From Diorhabda sublineata (lineage: Eukaryota; Arthropoda; Insecta; Coleoptera; Chrysomelidae), in assembly GCF_026230105.1 (NCBI RefSeq), contig NC_079478.1:20475653-20539652 (forward strand): a DNA stretch of 64,000 nt, in the 5' to 3' direction. This document shows positions 12,780 through 25,100 of the stretch, in pieces. Position numbers and translations under genes: made by a program. The notes beneath the pieces are model-generated. The model was not told the origin of the DNA, ran no database searches, and saw only the letters and a program-made list of their open reading frames with translations. The first letter of the stretch is position 1. Every line of letters begins with the position of its first letter.

Positions 12780-13020
12780 GCAGCTACTGTCGGCCAATTG
12801 CCTGTAAAATGTAAACATTAGATCGAATCGCGTAGGCCCTGACCGAAACCAGCATATTCTCACATTGTGTTGTAGCTCAGAAACAAGTGGATGGAAACGT
12901 CAAGTGACGCGCGCGTGACAAGTCTTAGTCTGGTTTTTGATTATTTATTTTTAATCCTAATTTTCGTATAAATTGTGGTGTTGTGTTTTTGTTCGAGAAA
13001 AAATAACGCAAAACAGGTGT
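12780..13020. other. GC-enriched, non-repetitive intronic patch
   Basis: The stretch around 12820-12930 (containing GCGTAGGCCCTGACCG and GACGCGCGCGTGACAAG) is clearly richer in G+C than its surroundings and is not part of a visible repeat. An ATG at about 12891 opens a short frame, but no donor in a useful phase was seen. It could be a regulatory element or a 5'UTR exon. I cannot decide. Confidence 0.3.
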
Positions 13021-13107
13021 TTTATTGATTTAACCGCGAATTTGTTTCATATACGAGGATGCCGAAAATTGTTTATACCGTTTCTTGAATTCAGATACAG
13101 ATAAATA

Positions 13108-14225
13108 CAGGGTGTCCCACGACGACTTAAAACTATCTGTATATGGCAAAATACTTATAGTAGAATGATGAAAATTTCTACGTTTGGTTTTTCGGATACG
13201 ATCTTTTTAACTAAAGTATTTTCAAAGATGGCCGACTTCCGGTTCTACCGATTGTTCTAATTGTAACTTTGTTATTTTAAATGGAACACCCTGTATATTA
13301 ATAAATTTTTCAAATCTTCGTAAAATTTTAGTATACTTTTGTCTAAAAACATTTTTCGAAAATTGCATACTTTTTGAGTTATCAATTTTTTTGTAAAAAA
13401 AATTGACTCTTGCAGACCCTTATAAATTATTTTTTTACGAGGATACCCTTAAAGATATGGAAATGGTTTTTAATCGGTAGTTTTCAGCAAGGTCAGACGT
13501 ATTTGAATCTATGCTGAGAAATTTTTCATTTTATACAGGGTGTGTATAAAAAGTGTTCAAAATTTAACTTCATCTTTATTTTTTTTATATATGATTTTAT
13601 GACTATTTTTGTTATTATCTCCCATTTTGTAGTGAAAAAATTGTTAATATCATAAATTTTCGTTCAAAAAACATTTCAAGTCTTCCAGGATGTCCCAAAC
13701 GTAGTTAACAAAATCACATAGACATATTAGAGGAATGTCACGTATAAATATATTCGAATCACTCTATATAATGGGAAAATAAAATTAATTAACATGTTCT
13801 AAGCTCTACGTATAATTTATATCGAAGTAACGCCTTTTCGAAGTCCACTCTAGCCACCCACTAGGTGAGTTGATGGTACGACTGGTACTATAATAATAAT
13901 GTGTTGACCCAGTCATTCTCACAGACTTGCCATCAGCAATAAAAGAAGATTTTCTTGTGTATTCTTATTGACATGACCATTAACTTGAGCACCAGATACG
14001 AAATAAAAAATGAGAAATTAAACAGACCACCTTGGTGTAATAATAAATTTTAAAAATGCCTAGTCATGTTTCAAACCAACGCAAATCGATTCAAAAATGA
14101 AAATTTTACAAAAAATATGTTGAAATACCAAAATTTTCTCATATTTAGATGATTTTTATGAATTAAATTTGTTATTTAGATTAACCCTGTATATTTGAGT
14201 GTAAAAACACAAATAACAGACCCTG
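13108..14225. mobile_element. Remnants of CAGGGTGT-ended transposable element(s)
   Basis: CAGGGTGTCCCACGACGAC starts at 13108, an inverted terminus (GGAACACCCTG) ends at 13293, and a further TATACAGGGTGTGTATAAAAAG terminus lies near 13536. A CAGGATGTCCC copy occurs near 13688 and AACCCTGTATATT near 14184. The pattern indicates nested or decayed non-autonomous DNA elements. No transposase frame survives. Confidence 0.5.
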
Positions 14226-14580
14226 TAACAATCAATCTATTAAAAAGATCTCGATATCTGAGAGAAATAAATATTTATTAATGAATCGTTGTAAACAACT
14301 TCAGAATGATTATTTTTTTATATATTCAAGAGATTGATAGTTTGGATATCGCCTTCGACATCTGTGTAAATCAAATCGTCTATTCCGATCTAATTTCAAT
14401 GAAACCCATTGATTTGTTAAATTTTTTCCTGTCAATGACTCTATATGCGAACCATTTGAATTTTATTTTTCTGTTATTGATCAATATTTATTTTTATTGT
14501 ACCAGGAACGTTTAAGAAAGTCTTCGAAATTACAAACATTAAATGTTTTAGTAAAATATTAACGATACCCCTCGTATACG
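14226..14580. other. Intronic DNA, no recognised gene
   Basis: AT-rich. The open frame at 14306-14515 is a hydrophobic translation of AT-rich DNA with no recognised similarity, no splice support and no neighbouring exon. Not supported as a gene. Confidence 0.4.
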
Positions 14581-14975
14581 ATAAAAAAGATTTATCATTT
14601 TCCTTTGTTTCGAATTGACTATTCAACTTTCACGTTAGGAGTTGAACGTGATCACCAAGTTATTTCAAAATCAAATTCACAGAATTGGATTCGTTGATTT
14701 TTTCTAAAAATATTTTAATCGATTCGCAACATTCAGATTTAAATTTATTTTGTTTTATCAAACGCTACTGGATAATAACGAACAGTTTCTACACTTTTTT
14801 TATCTTACGCATATCATCCATATATTATTTATCTCTTTCTATTGCATGACAGTAAATGACTCTATCTCTTTCTATTATAACAGAGTAAATAACTTAATAG
14901 ATAAATAGAGGAACAATTGAATAACGAATTTAAAATGGTGGGTGTATAGCTGCATTCGTTAAAGAAAATTATTAT
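14581..14975 (+). repeat. Interspersed repeat, copy B of a three-copy family
   Basis: Begins with an ATAAAAAAGATTTATC variant and runs collinear with copy A through AACGCTACTGGATAATAACG and TATCTCTTTCTATTG to AAAATGGTGG. Preceded by CCCCTCGTATACG. Confidence 0.8.
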
Positions 14976-15454
14976 GGTTTATTTCTTTTAATTCTGAAGC
15001 ATAATTCGCGATTTGTAATTTATTATTATAACGTAAAAATGCGAACGTTTATTTACACGACATAACTGAACCCGTTCATCATACCACAGTTTCCTTTCAA
15101 CTTTGAAATCAATATTTTAAACAGATACACAAAATGGATGTCTGGATATCGAATTTCGGTTTACTCTGTAGCTATTTTTAGTAAATATGGCATAAACATA
15201 TTCAGGAATTTATGTTAAATACGATTGGCGAAGAAGAAAAATGTTTGTTTATATTTTTTTCGTGAGGACGCAGATGGTACAGTTTACGTTTAGTCTGATA
15301 TTTATAACGTTTTTTTTTATATTTTGCAACAATGTATATTTTTCAACAACTATAAATAGTTATATCAATAAATAAAAGGTGATATATACGAGGTTTATTT
15401 ATTAAAAAAAGTACGCATGTGTCAGTTAACTGTCAAATATTTAGCATAAAATTT

Positions 15455-16020
15455 CGAATGTCTACCGTACCAGTAGTTAAACTAATATACATAATATCAA
15501 AATAAAACATTTCATATCACTTCGTATTCAATATAAACGATAAAAGATTTATCATTTCCCTTTGTTTCGAATTGACTATTCAACTAACACATTAGAAATT
15601 GACCGTGATCTTCAAGTTATTCCATCAAATTCGCAGAATTGAATTTGTTGAATTTTTCTAAAAATATTTTAATCGTTTCGCAACATTCAGATTTAAATTT
15701 ATTTTGTTTTATCCTACGCCACTGGATAATAACGAACAGTTTCTACACTTTTTTTATCTTACGCATATCATCCGTATATTATTTATCTCTTTCTATTGCA
15801 AGACAGTAAATGACTCTATCTCTTTCTATTGCAATATAGTAAATAACTTCCTAAATAGAGGAACATTTGAATAACGAATATAAAAATGGCGGCTGTATAC
15901 CTGCAAAAAGATTCGTAAAAAAATGATTATGATGAATTTTTTTAATTCTAAATGTCTACTGTACCAGTAGATAAACTAATACACATAATAATATCAAATT
16001 AAAACGTTTCATATCACCCA
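15455..16020 (+). repeat. Interspersed repeat copy C inside a 65-bp direct duplication
   Basis: Copy C runs from about 15540 to 15935. It is bracketed by two direct copies of a segment of about 65 bp (15460-15525 and 15953-16018) sharing TACCAGTAG-TAAACTAATA-ACATAATA and TTTCATATCAC. This suggests either a tandem unit of about 490 bp with one and a bit copies, or a segmental duplication during insertion. No open reading frame is present. Confidence 0.7.
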
Positions 16021-16459
16021 TCACATTATTTAATATCCACATCTCGTATATATAGAAATAATAAAATGAAAAGTGTTTAAATGTCTGTTCATAAATATAA
16101 CATTTTTAAAATAACGGGCATCGTGCTAATAGCTACTTCCTAATTAAAACGTCTAGTAAACCTTGTACATGACATTTATTTCAGTGAACAGCACAAAATG
16201 TTTCGTCAACGAAATCGCGTAAAACACCTGTTAGTAAGATTGCGAATATTCATAACCGAATAATTGTTCAAAACATAGATAAGAAATTAAATTCACAATA
16301 ACGAAAAGAGGTTATATCAACATTTAAGATATAAAATGACGAAAGCATCCATTATATCTTTGGAAGTTAATCCAAATATTTTGCTATTACTTTATTTGGT
16401 TTTAAAATTATACAAAGAACATATTTGAGTGTCGGGTGATTCGTGAAAGTGATTTCAAC

Positions 16460-16534
16460 ATGGGACAAAATAAGAGAAGCGTGAAAAATAGAATTAAGGA
16501 ACTAGCCAAAGACGAAATTAAAATAATACGGAAG
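16460..16534 (+). CDS. Candidate alternative first coding exon (MGQNKRS...)
   Basis: An ATG in a good context (TTCAACATGG) opens 25 codons ending exactly at a strong donor (AAG|GTATGT) in phase 0. The peptide begins MGQNKRSVKNRIK and is strongly basic (11 Lys or Arg), unlike the F/N/I-rich translations of surrounding DNA. Phase 0 is what tensin exons 54116 and 58683 need, so it could be the first coding exon of an isoform lacking the C1 domain. Gly2 raises the possibility of N-myristoylation, but residue 6 is Arg where Ser or Thr is preferred. The promoter was not identified. It could instead be a chance ATG-donor pair or a small unrelated gene. Confidence 0.4.
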
Positions 16535-19500
16535 GTATGTTAATATTCGTTTACAAGTTTTAAGGTTATGTTACGTAACGTAAAATTATTTTCGGATCGT
16601 TTTATGAAATTGGAATTTTTCGTAGTTTTAACAATTATTAAAATTTTCACACGTATTTTAAATAAAAAGATTATATTAGCTTCTTATAATAACCGGTCTA
16701 CGTAAATGTGTTAAGTGGTTGAAGTGATTTTACTATTTGAACTTTACTTAGTCAATATGAACAGAATAGAAGAAGCTGAAAAACAGGATTAAGATACAGC
16801 GTGTTTGTTTTTTAAATGTTTCATAAACCTCCGTTTTCTTTTTATCTTATATATGATACTTCAGTGAAATGTATGGGTATCGTCGCAAGGCCCTAAATTT
16901 TACAGTAGACGAAAAAAATTGAACAAAAACTTGTTTTTTTTTTCAATAAAAGATTAAAATGTGAATATCAAATTTTGAAAAAAAAAATAATTAAATAAAA
17001 TCAGTTTAATTAAATTAACACGAAGTGTGGTTAGTTTTAAACAAAATGTTGTTGTCTGTGGTTGCGAAGTTTTTGGCTTTTAAATTGTGAGGGATTTTTT
17101 TTGAGTCTTTACGAGTTTTTCTGTTACATACGTTCAGAAATTGTCTGTCTTATTGTATAAAAATGTTGATATAGAAAAAAAACGGCCCCTTATGTTTTCA
17201 AAATTTCAGTTATATAACTTAAGAATAACTGAAATAATTAAATATGATCAATTGATATGAAATCTAAACAGTCTACTATCATTTTCGGTTATATTGTTAG
17301 ATTTTTGTATACAAGATACGTGAAAATTAAGATTTTGATCTAGTATATAATATTTAAATATTCCGAAATTTTTTAACATACCTCGTATACAACTATTAAT
17401 AATAATTAATACGAAATTATTAATAAGAAATCTTTCTACAAATTTCTAACTTTTATAGAAGACATACTGTATATAATTACGTATTTCCATACAGTTATTT
17501 TTAGGCCAATATAAAATTTTGTATATAATTTCAATAATTATGATTAATTTGATAACAAAATATAAACGAATCTACACCCGCTATATTCAATCCATTATTC
17601 TAAATTTTTCTTAACAATGTTTCACTCTATATAATTATTAAGTTGATATTTATACCAAATGACGTAAATCAAATTTTTGAGTTTAGTTTGATATATTTCT
17701 GCGATTTTCAAATTCCAGAAGACATGCTATTCGAACTATTTCCTAATTGAATTTAATTATGATTTATTAAAGTGCTTTATACATAAGTGTTGAATGTAAC
17801 TAATTGAAAAGACAACACTCGATTCTGGATCGTAAATAACATCATTAACCCATTTATTATCACAATGTGGCTCAAAAAAATTAAACTTAATGAAATTTTT
17901 TTGAAGGTGTCGTACTGTATATGGTTAAAAAAATTTATTATCAATTTTCAGTTATAATTCTAATTATTTTCATTTTATATAATATAATCGGACATATTGT
18001 TGGCGTCGGCCATATTTGATTCGAATATTAATTCGTTTCGTGGTGTCTGTCGTATGGTATAGAATATATCGAATTAAATTATCATCAGAATTGAAATATT
18101 CACAAAAGAAATAATAAATTGAAAATATTTAAAATAACGTGTGTTCAGATCAAAGGGATCTACGTGTTATAAGATATAATGAGCATGCGTCATGAACATA
18201 CCTTCGAAGAGTTTCTTTCCATGAACTATTTTATACCTTAAAAGTTGGTAACTTCTAAATAATTCACACTCTTCTTAAATATTGAAACTCACGATTTAAA
18301 TAATGATATAACGAACTGAATGAAACTTGTATTCACAAAAAACTCTGAGGAGAATCCTTACTACTATACATCACAATTTGACTACTTTTCTTATTAACCA
18401 CATTTTTCATAAATATCACCAACAAAACACATTTAAAACAATCAAAAAAAAACGGAATTAAAAATATAACAACCAAACAAAGTTTTTCTAAAACCACGAT
18501 GGCGTAGCAACGTTGCTATTTTCGCGGTTTAAGATATAAAATATTCTACACCTACTATTCATAAAATATATTAATTAGGACTTTAAATAGTATACTTGGA
18601 GAATATATAAAAATATATTTGATTTCAGAAGATCCTATATTGTGATTTAATAATAATTTCCTTGATAATTAAAATTCTGTAACGAGATATTTTTAGTAAT
18701 TTGGCAACGGTGTTTTATATAATGGCATGTGTATAAAATAGCGCGGGTGGGGGGATTCGTTGATAATAAATTGTTAAGATATTTAATTTAACGTTAGAGA
18801 TAAATTAAAAGAAATTGTACGATGTTGCAGCTACTGTCTGGTAGTTATTCTTCTGTATATTTTACTTGTTCAAACAACGTCAATAAATAATAAATAACGA
18901 ACCTATTTTCGATAGGTACTAAATAATCCGCCATTTATGTATATCTATGGTTTCGTGACGTGCTCAGGGCGCTACTAACAACACAAAACTTATTAGTTTT
19001 ATTGTTATCTTAAAACCACGTTCTCACCTAAAGCTACTCGTTTTATCCATTTCATTCTAACGTTTATTACGTATTATTATTATCTAGATATGTCACGAGC
19101 ATTCGGCAACGTAGCAGGCGGGAGAGTCATATAAAACATGCGTCTATTATTAACTCTAGAAAAAGTATTTTATTGTTCTATTAATTAATTAGTATCTAGT
19201 AGCCGCTCAATTAACTTACAGTAAATTTTCATTTAGACAAGTTGATTGACGTGAAGGTTGAAATATTAAAGAAAACTATTCTCATCACGCATCGTACACG
19301 TTCTATCAATAAGATCCATCACATTCTAAACGCGTAGGTCTGATCCACGTTTTTGAGTGGCTAGGTGCTAAATGGAGTTGATGTAATTTGTCGCTATCAA
19401 TTTAGAATGACAATGATGGTTAATCTTGCATAATATTTCGATGTTTACCAACAGCTTAACGTTTAATGAGATAAGAATGAGTGACAGAAAATGAAACGTG

Positions 19501-19862
19501 TTTGTTTATATTTTGGTGAATATTTGAATTTGAAATTTTTTTGAGTTTATGTATATACTGTTTGTTTAGTCAAAATGTCCTAACCATTTCAAAATGTGTT
19601 TTTTTTCCGAATATAAACGGAAAATTCGCGATACATCATACTATTTGTTAGTTCCAAAAGTTAAAGACAAGCGAGATTTAAAAAAAAGAAGAAAAATAAC
19701 ATTACTTGTCGCTTGTCAATATTTGGAGGGAAATATTGTGTATGGTTGTACGTAGTTGTTAAAATAAAACTTGAAAAACAAGTGATTGTGAAAAACTTTA
19801 ACCAGTGAATGTTAAACTTACTCCTAATGTTCATTTTTTTTTGGTTTTCGATTAACTTACAG
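16535..19862. other. Intronic DNA, no recognised gene
   Basis: AT-rich. TA-rich transposon-end words (CCTCGTATAC near 17385) occur singly. At 18480-19130 there are a few richer patches, including one with TGTCACGAGCATTCGGC, but no frame with splice sites I can defend. Confidence 0.5.
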
Positions 19863-20192
19863 GAAGCAGCGCTACGTTACACAGACACGAGCTGGCACAT
19901 TTTCAATCAAAGCCGTAAAGTATCCCCGCAAAAATCGAATACATACGAAAAATCTGAAAATTTAGACGACTCTACTCCCTTATTGCCGACAGATTCATTT
20001 GAACCGTCATCAATAATTAAAGAAACCCAACAAAATTCATTAGAAAAATCGAAAGAAATTATTGAAGATGTTAATTCTTCGTGTAGTAGTCTTGTTTATG
20101 ATCAAATTCGAACGGAACATGACGTGGAAGGGAGGGCTACAACCGTGGAAGTAGCATATGAACAAGTGAAGAATCAAGCTGATATTGTTTTG
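19863..20192 (+). CDS. Candidate 110-codon cassette exon, phase 0/0
   Basis: A 330-bp open segment between a strong acceptor (long T tract, then TTAACTTACAG) and a donor (TTG|GTAAGG), phase 0 on both sides. It could therefore enter or leave the tensin transcript without shifting frame. The peptide is hydrophilic and rich in Ser, Glu, Asp and Lys, without recognisable domain; it begins EAALRYTDTSWHIF and looks like a disordered linker. The frame stays open upstream to an ATG at 19809, but the hydrophobic peptide this adds is just the translated polypyrimidine tract. Downstream it runs to a stop at 20226-20228, with AATAAA at 20430, so a terminal-exon use is also possible. It is the longest non-repeat frame in the intron with balanced composition. 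Membership of tensin is inferred. Confidence 0.5.
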
Positions 20193-20440
20193 GTAAGGGA
20201 AATCAATTATGGCGCTGGAAAAAACTAACTACGCTTTTTTTCACTAACTGTAGGATTGTTTTTAACTAACTAAACTACTAACAACTAAAATTTACTAAAA
20301 TTACTTTTACGTTGTGTTTTTTTTTTATATAAAAATTGATATCACGATTGTTCAGTGTCGGCTTGTCTAAATAATAATAAAAAAAATTGAAGCGTGGACA
20401 GATGAACACGATGATCATGCTGAGTCGTGAATAAAGAAGA
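20193..20440 (+). promoter_or_regulatory. Possible 3' end of a short transcript (read-through stop plus AATAAA)
   Basis: If the donor at 20193 is not used, the frame of the preceding exon continues 11 codons to TAA at 20226. A canonical AATAAA follows at 20430-20435, then a T/GT-rich stretch. Together these could make an alternative polyadenylation site giving a truncated isoform. Confidence 0.25.
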
Positions 20441-21175
20441 AAAAAATTTATTTTATATTGTGAGTTGCACTGCTTCCGATTTATCTACTTCGTCCGCTGT
20501 TATTAGATCGATAATATATACGAGGTGTGATGAATAAATCTGTTAAATATTTGTTTGAAAGTACCAAAGGTGGGGGAAGTGTCGGGATGTACTTTAATAT
20601 CAAAAACAGATTTAAAAAAATCCAAAATTTCGAATTTCATTAAATATGCGAAAAAGTTTATTTTTCAACTTTAACTCATTTTTAGTGGGTTGAAATCTTC
20701 CTGTACGCTTTAATTACCAGATTTATCATCTTGTGACTTATTTCTTTACGAAAATGAAAAATTTATTAAATAAAAAACATCATGTAAAATGTACATGTAA
20801 ATATAAAATCTAAATTTTTTTGTTTCTCACTATATCAAAACTACGTTGTACGTTTCGGTTTATATTTTTTTATATATTCTTTATATGAAAAATTCCGCAA
20901 CGAGTTTAACTTTTAACCTCGAAACGTTCACCCTTTAACCCTTATTTTATCTTGTACCGACCTACATTTCCATGATCAAGGAGCGGAGGGTGCGGTTCGA
21001 GGTCGACCGCTAACATAGATAATATCCGCGAAATGTGTGTGGAAAACTGGGAAATGGGTGAGGCTCCAAGGGATATTAATAATTCTTATTGCATTGTCGA
21101 CCTTCGTCTTGCCGATTGCTTTGAAAATAAAAACTTTACTGCCGATTTTGTGGGATAAATGTGAAAAGTAGATTG
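20441..21175. other. Intronic DNA with a GC-richer patch
   Basis: The segment at 20970-21130 (including GGAGCGGAGGGTGCGG and GACCTTCGTCTTGCCG) stands out from the flanking AT-rich DNA and is not repetitive. Coding or regulatory role is undetermined. TACGAGGTGTGATGAATAAA near 20519 looks like a mariner-type terminus. Confidence 0.35.
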
Positions 21176-21179
21176 AAAA

Positions 21180-22190
21180 TCATATAAAAGGTCATTTTTC
21201 ATGTTTTCTTCAGAAAAACACATTGAAAATTATATGAAAAGGTCATTTTTCATGCTTTCTTCGAAAAAAATTACGAAAATAGCATCGAAAATCAAATAAA
21301 AAGGTGATTTTTCATGGTTTATTTAAAAAAAAATTATGAAAAATGCATTGAAAATTATATAAAAGTCCATTTTTCATGTTTTCTTCAGAATAACATTGAA
21401 AATCGTATAAAAATGTCAATTTTCATAGTTTCTTTAGAAAAACTCAATGAAAATCATATAAAAATGTCATTATTCACGTTTTCTTTGAAAAAACTTACGA
21501 AAATTGCATTGAAAATCAAATAAAAAGGCCATTTTTCATGGTTTATTTAAAAAAAACTACGAAAAATGCATTGAAAATTATATAAAAGTATATTTTTCAT
21601 GTTTCCTTCAGAAAAACACATTGAAAATCGTATAAAAAGGTCATTTTTCATGTTTTCTTCGAAAAAAATTACGAAAATTGCATTGAAAAAAATATAAAAA
21701 AAAAAATTTTTATGGTTTATTTTAAAAAAATTACGAAAATTACATGCAAAATCATGAAAAAAGGTCATTTATCATGTTTTATTAAAAAAATTACGAAAAA
21801 TGCATTAAAAATTATATAAAAGTTCATTTTTCATGTTTTCTTCAGAAAAGCATTAATAATCGTATAAAAATGTCATTATTCAGGTTTTTTTTTAAAAAAT
21901 CTTACGAAAATTGCATTGAAAATCATATAAAAAGGCCATTTTCATGGTTTTTTTAAAAAAAATTACGAAAATTGCATGGAAAATCATGAAAAAAGGTCAA
22001 TTTTCATGTTTTCTTAAAAATATTACGAAAAATGCATTGAAAATTATATAAAAGTCCATATTTCATGTTTTCTTCAAGAAAAACACATTGAAAATCATAT
22101 AAAAATGTCATTTTTCGCGTTATCTTTGAAAAAACTCACGAAAATTGTATTGAAAATCATATAAAAAGGTCATTTTTCATGTTTTTTCGT
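21180..22190. repeat. AT-rich satellite, about 50-63-bp unit (ATAAAAAGGTCATTTTTCATG)
   Basis: The word ATAAAAnGTCATTTTTCATG alternates with TTTTCTTCGAAAAA and ATTACGAAAATTGCATTGAAAATC across about 1 kb, giving roughly 17 units of 50-63 bp. Every unit contains several A or T runs. Frames on both strands here are translations of the repeat. Confidence 0.9.
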
Positions 22191-25100
22191 GAAAAATATA
22201 CAACAAAACCATACACCTTTTATTCCAAAAAGTATAAAAAAAAATATTTCAAGTTCATTATACTTATTTTCGAGACACCCTTTATTAGAAATGACAGTAC
22301 TTTTCACTATTAATTTATTTATAAACATTGTTCCCTTTCAATTCTGTTAAATGTTTAGTATACACTTTATATAATACCTTGTATACATATTTTGTCTATA
22401 TTTGCCTTTTGTATGTTTTAAAAACATTTCCTCTCTTGTGCACCTTTTATGCCTAAAATTCGAGAAAAAAAACTTAATATCTTATTATGATACCTATTTA
22501 AGGGACATCCTGTAGAGAAAGATAAAAAACTTTCCTTTTTAATTATGTTATAATAATAAGACATAATTTATGTAATACCCTGTATAAATTTTTTTTTGTA
22601 TTTACGCTTCCCGGTCAATTAAAGTCGAAGTAAAACTGATTGTGAAATTTTATACAGAATGACGTACTGCACGGCTAATCACAATTTTCTACGAGCATCT
22701 CTACGGCAATTATCTTTTCTCTTTTCAAAAGCATTCCGTCTTTTTTGCACGAATACGACAGAAAACCAATTAAAAATCACGATTCTCCAAGGACAACTAT
22801 TGATAAAACAAATTTGCCAACTAAAATATTGAGAAATTATATTTTGTACATATACATATCAAACGCATTTTTCCGCTGCACTGTTGCCGATGTATCGGTC
22901 GATTACCCACATGTACAAAAAAGTAAATTTAATACCGTTCAAACTCGCTTGTATTCGAAGAATATGAAAAAGTCACATGCTGACATTGAAAAACGAAGAA
23001 CACACATATAGATAGTGACGTATCGATATCTAGTGGGTGGTACTTGTATAAAGATCGTAAAAAATCGAATAGAAAAAGTAAAAAAAAACAACACAAACAA
23101 ATTAAAACATTACTTAAATTCACGTGTGGAGTAATATTAGACAACGCATTATTTTTATCTCTTATAACATCAGACTAGTGGCAGAAATTTTGTAACTATG
23201 GTGAAAAAACTTGTTAAACAAGTTGTAGGTATATTTGATACTTTGAAATATATTTTTCAAAATTCTGCATACAAATTGAAATATGAATAATTATTATAAA
23301 ATGAGAAAGTAGGATTAGTTATTAATTACGAGTGATTAATAAAAATACTTTTCATAAAATATATTAATGCGTAAATACTGAAATTTAGAGACGATATAAA
23401 AGAAAATATAAATTCGATTTAAAATCAGTATTTACATGATTTTTTTGTATTTCTTTGAAAAATCGTGAGGTTAATGACCCGATTTCCGTATAAAAATTAT
23501 ACTGAACAAAATTGATAAAGCCCTTAGGTTCTCGGTACGTTTACATAACCATAAAAGTATTCCTCTCATCTGCCATCTACCAAGAAAGACAAATATGGTA
23601 AACGTAGATGGAATTTTGATGGCATGGTAATTTTTATGAAATGTTATACTTTATCAGTGGCGTTACCGTTAGATTATATTTTATAACGTTATCATTACAA
23701 TAATTTGTTTGGAGTTGTATATAAATCGAAAAAACAAAAGAACTTTTTATAAAAATATCGGAATAATGAAGAATAAAAGATAATTATATTATTTTTCTGT
23801 CGAATTAGCGTCTTCTCGATATGCACACGTGTGCATTAGATGTTTCTATATGCTTAACACCACGTTTCCATATAATGGATGTCAGCGCAGAATCTGCGCT
23901 TTAATGATGCGCAATAGCAACTCAGTGGCGTGGACAATAATTTTATTTACTTTTTAAATATAGAATACAAAGTTTAACTAACGATATTTATGATTGTGTT
24001 CATAGAAATCTGTCAACGATATTATAATTTATTATATATAAATATTTTCCCGTCCATCTTCGAACCGACTTGTATACTTTACTAGAAATAATCCAGTTGG
24101 AGAATGTACCATAATATTTCAAATGTGGCAAATAGGTAAAAAGAAGTAAGAACAAAAGGAAGGATTTTCTTATTTTTTATAGAATCTTCATGATATTAAA
24201 CTAGATCCCTTTATAATCCCGTCCCGATATTTTTACTTATTTGATATTAAGTTAAAAATATCCCACCATAAAAAATAAAAAAAAAATATTTTATTAAATT
24301 TATGAATTTACGTTCGTTTAATTCATAATTATAGTTCAAATAACCAAACCGGAAGGTAAGGAATCCAATTATTAATAAAACCGGAAATTCTAAAGTCCAA
24401 CAACTGACCCCTCGATAAAAGATATTTGAAAACGTGAAACTAACGTGTTTTTTATTGAGATCTTAATCATATTTATTTATTTCGTAGTTTCGAAAACTGA
24501 TACATATCTTATTTAATTTTTTTATCAAAAAATGTCCGTTTGTATGATATGATCATTTAAAATATTTGGTATCACTCCTCGTGTTATTACTTCTTTTATA
24601 ATTCCTAAATTCTTATACAGCATCTTCTCGGAGTTTTCGCTGCTTACCTCTACCGTTAGTACTAGATCATGAGCGTATCGTGACGTAATTTGAAACCGTA
24701 CGTTGTAAGTTGCTAGATGATTCATTAGACCAGTTGAAACAATCATGAATTTTAATTTAAATCTTTTATCTTTGATACAATTAGTTATTTTACAAGTAAA
24801 TTATTATGAACACTAAAGAAAATTATGTCTTTTCGTCTATCTCAATTTCCTTTTAAATCGAAAAATTAATTGTGTAGATATCTGGAATTTTAAAATTTTT
24901 TCCCCAAATCTTCGTTATAACGAAAAAAACGACAACAAATATAAATTACAAAATACCTTAAATTAAACAGATATTTTAATATATTCTTTAATAATAACAC
25001 GACAACACGATAACATATTCACATAATCTAAAAAGGAATATATTAAATTTCATTATAATTGATGATATTTTATCCTAAAACTCTTATTAAATAAATCAGC

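Noticed and set aside
19809..19862. Signal-peptide-like N-terminus (MLNLLLMFIFFWF...) on the 139-residue frame
   Set aside because: The hydrophobic residues come from a T-rich tract ending in ACAG, which is better explained as the polypyrimidine tract and acceptor of an exon starting at 19863.
21314..21768. Frames in the 21-22 kb array
   Set aside because: Low-complexity F/K/N/I peptides translated from the AT-rich satellite.
22745..23011. 88-codon + strand frame
   Set aside because: No domain, no splice structure, and an overlapping open frame on the other strand. Composition is typical of local AT-rich DNA.
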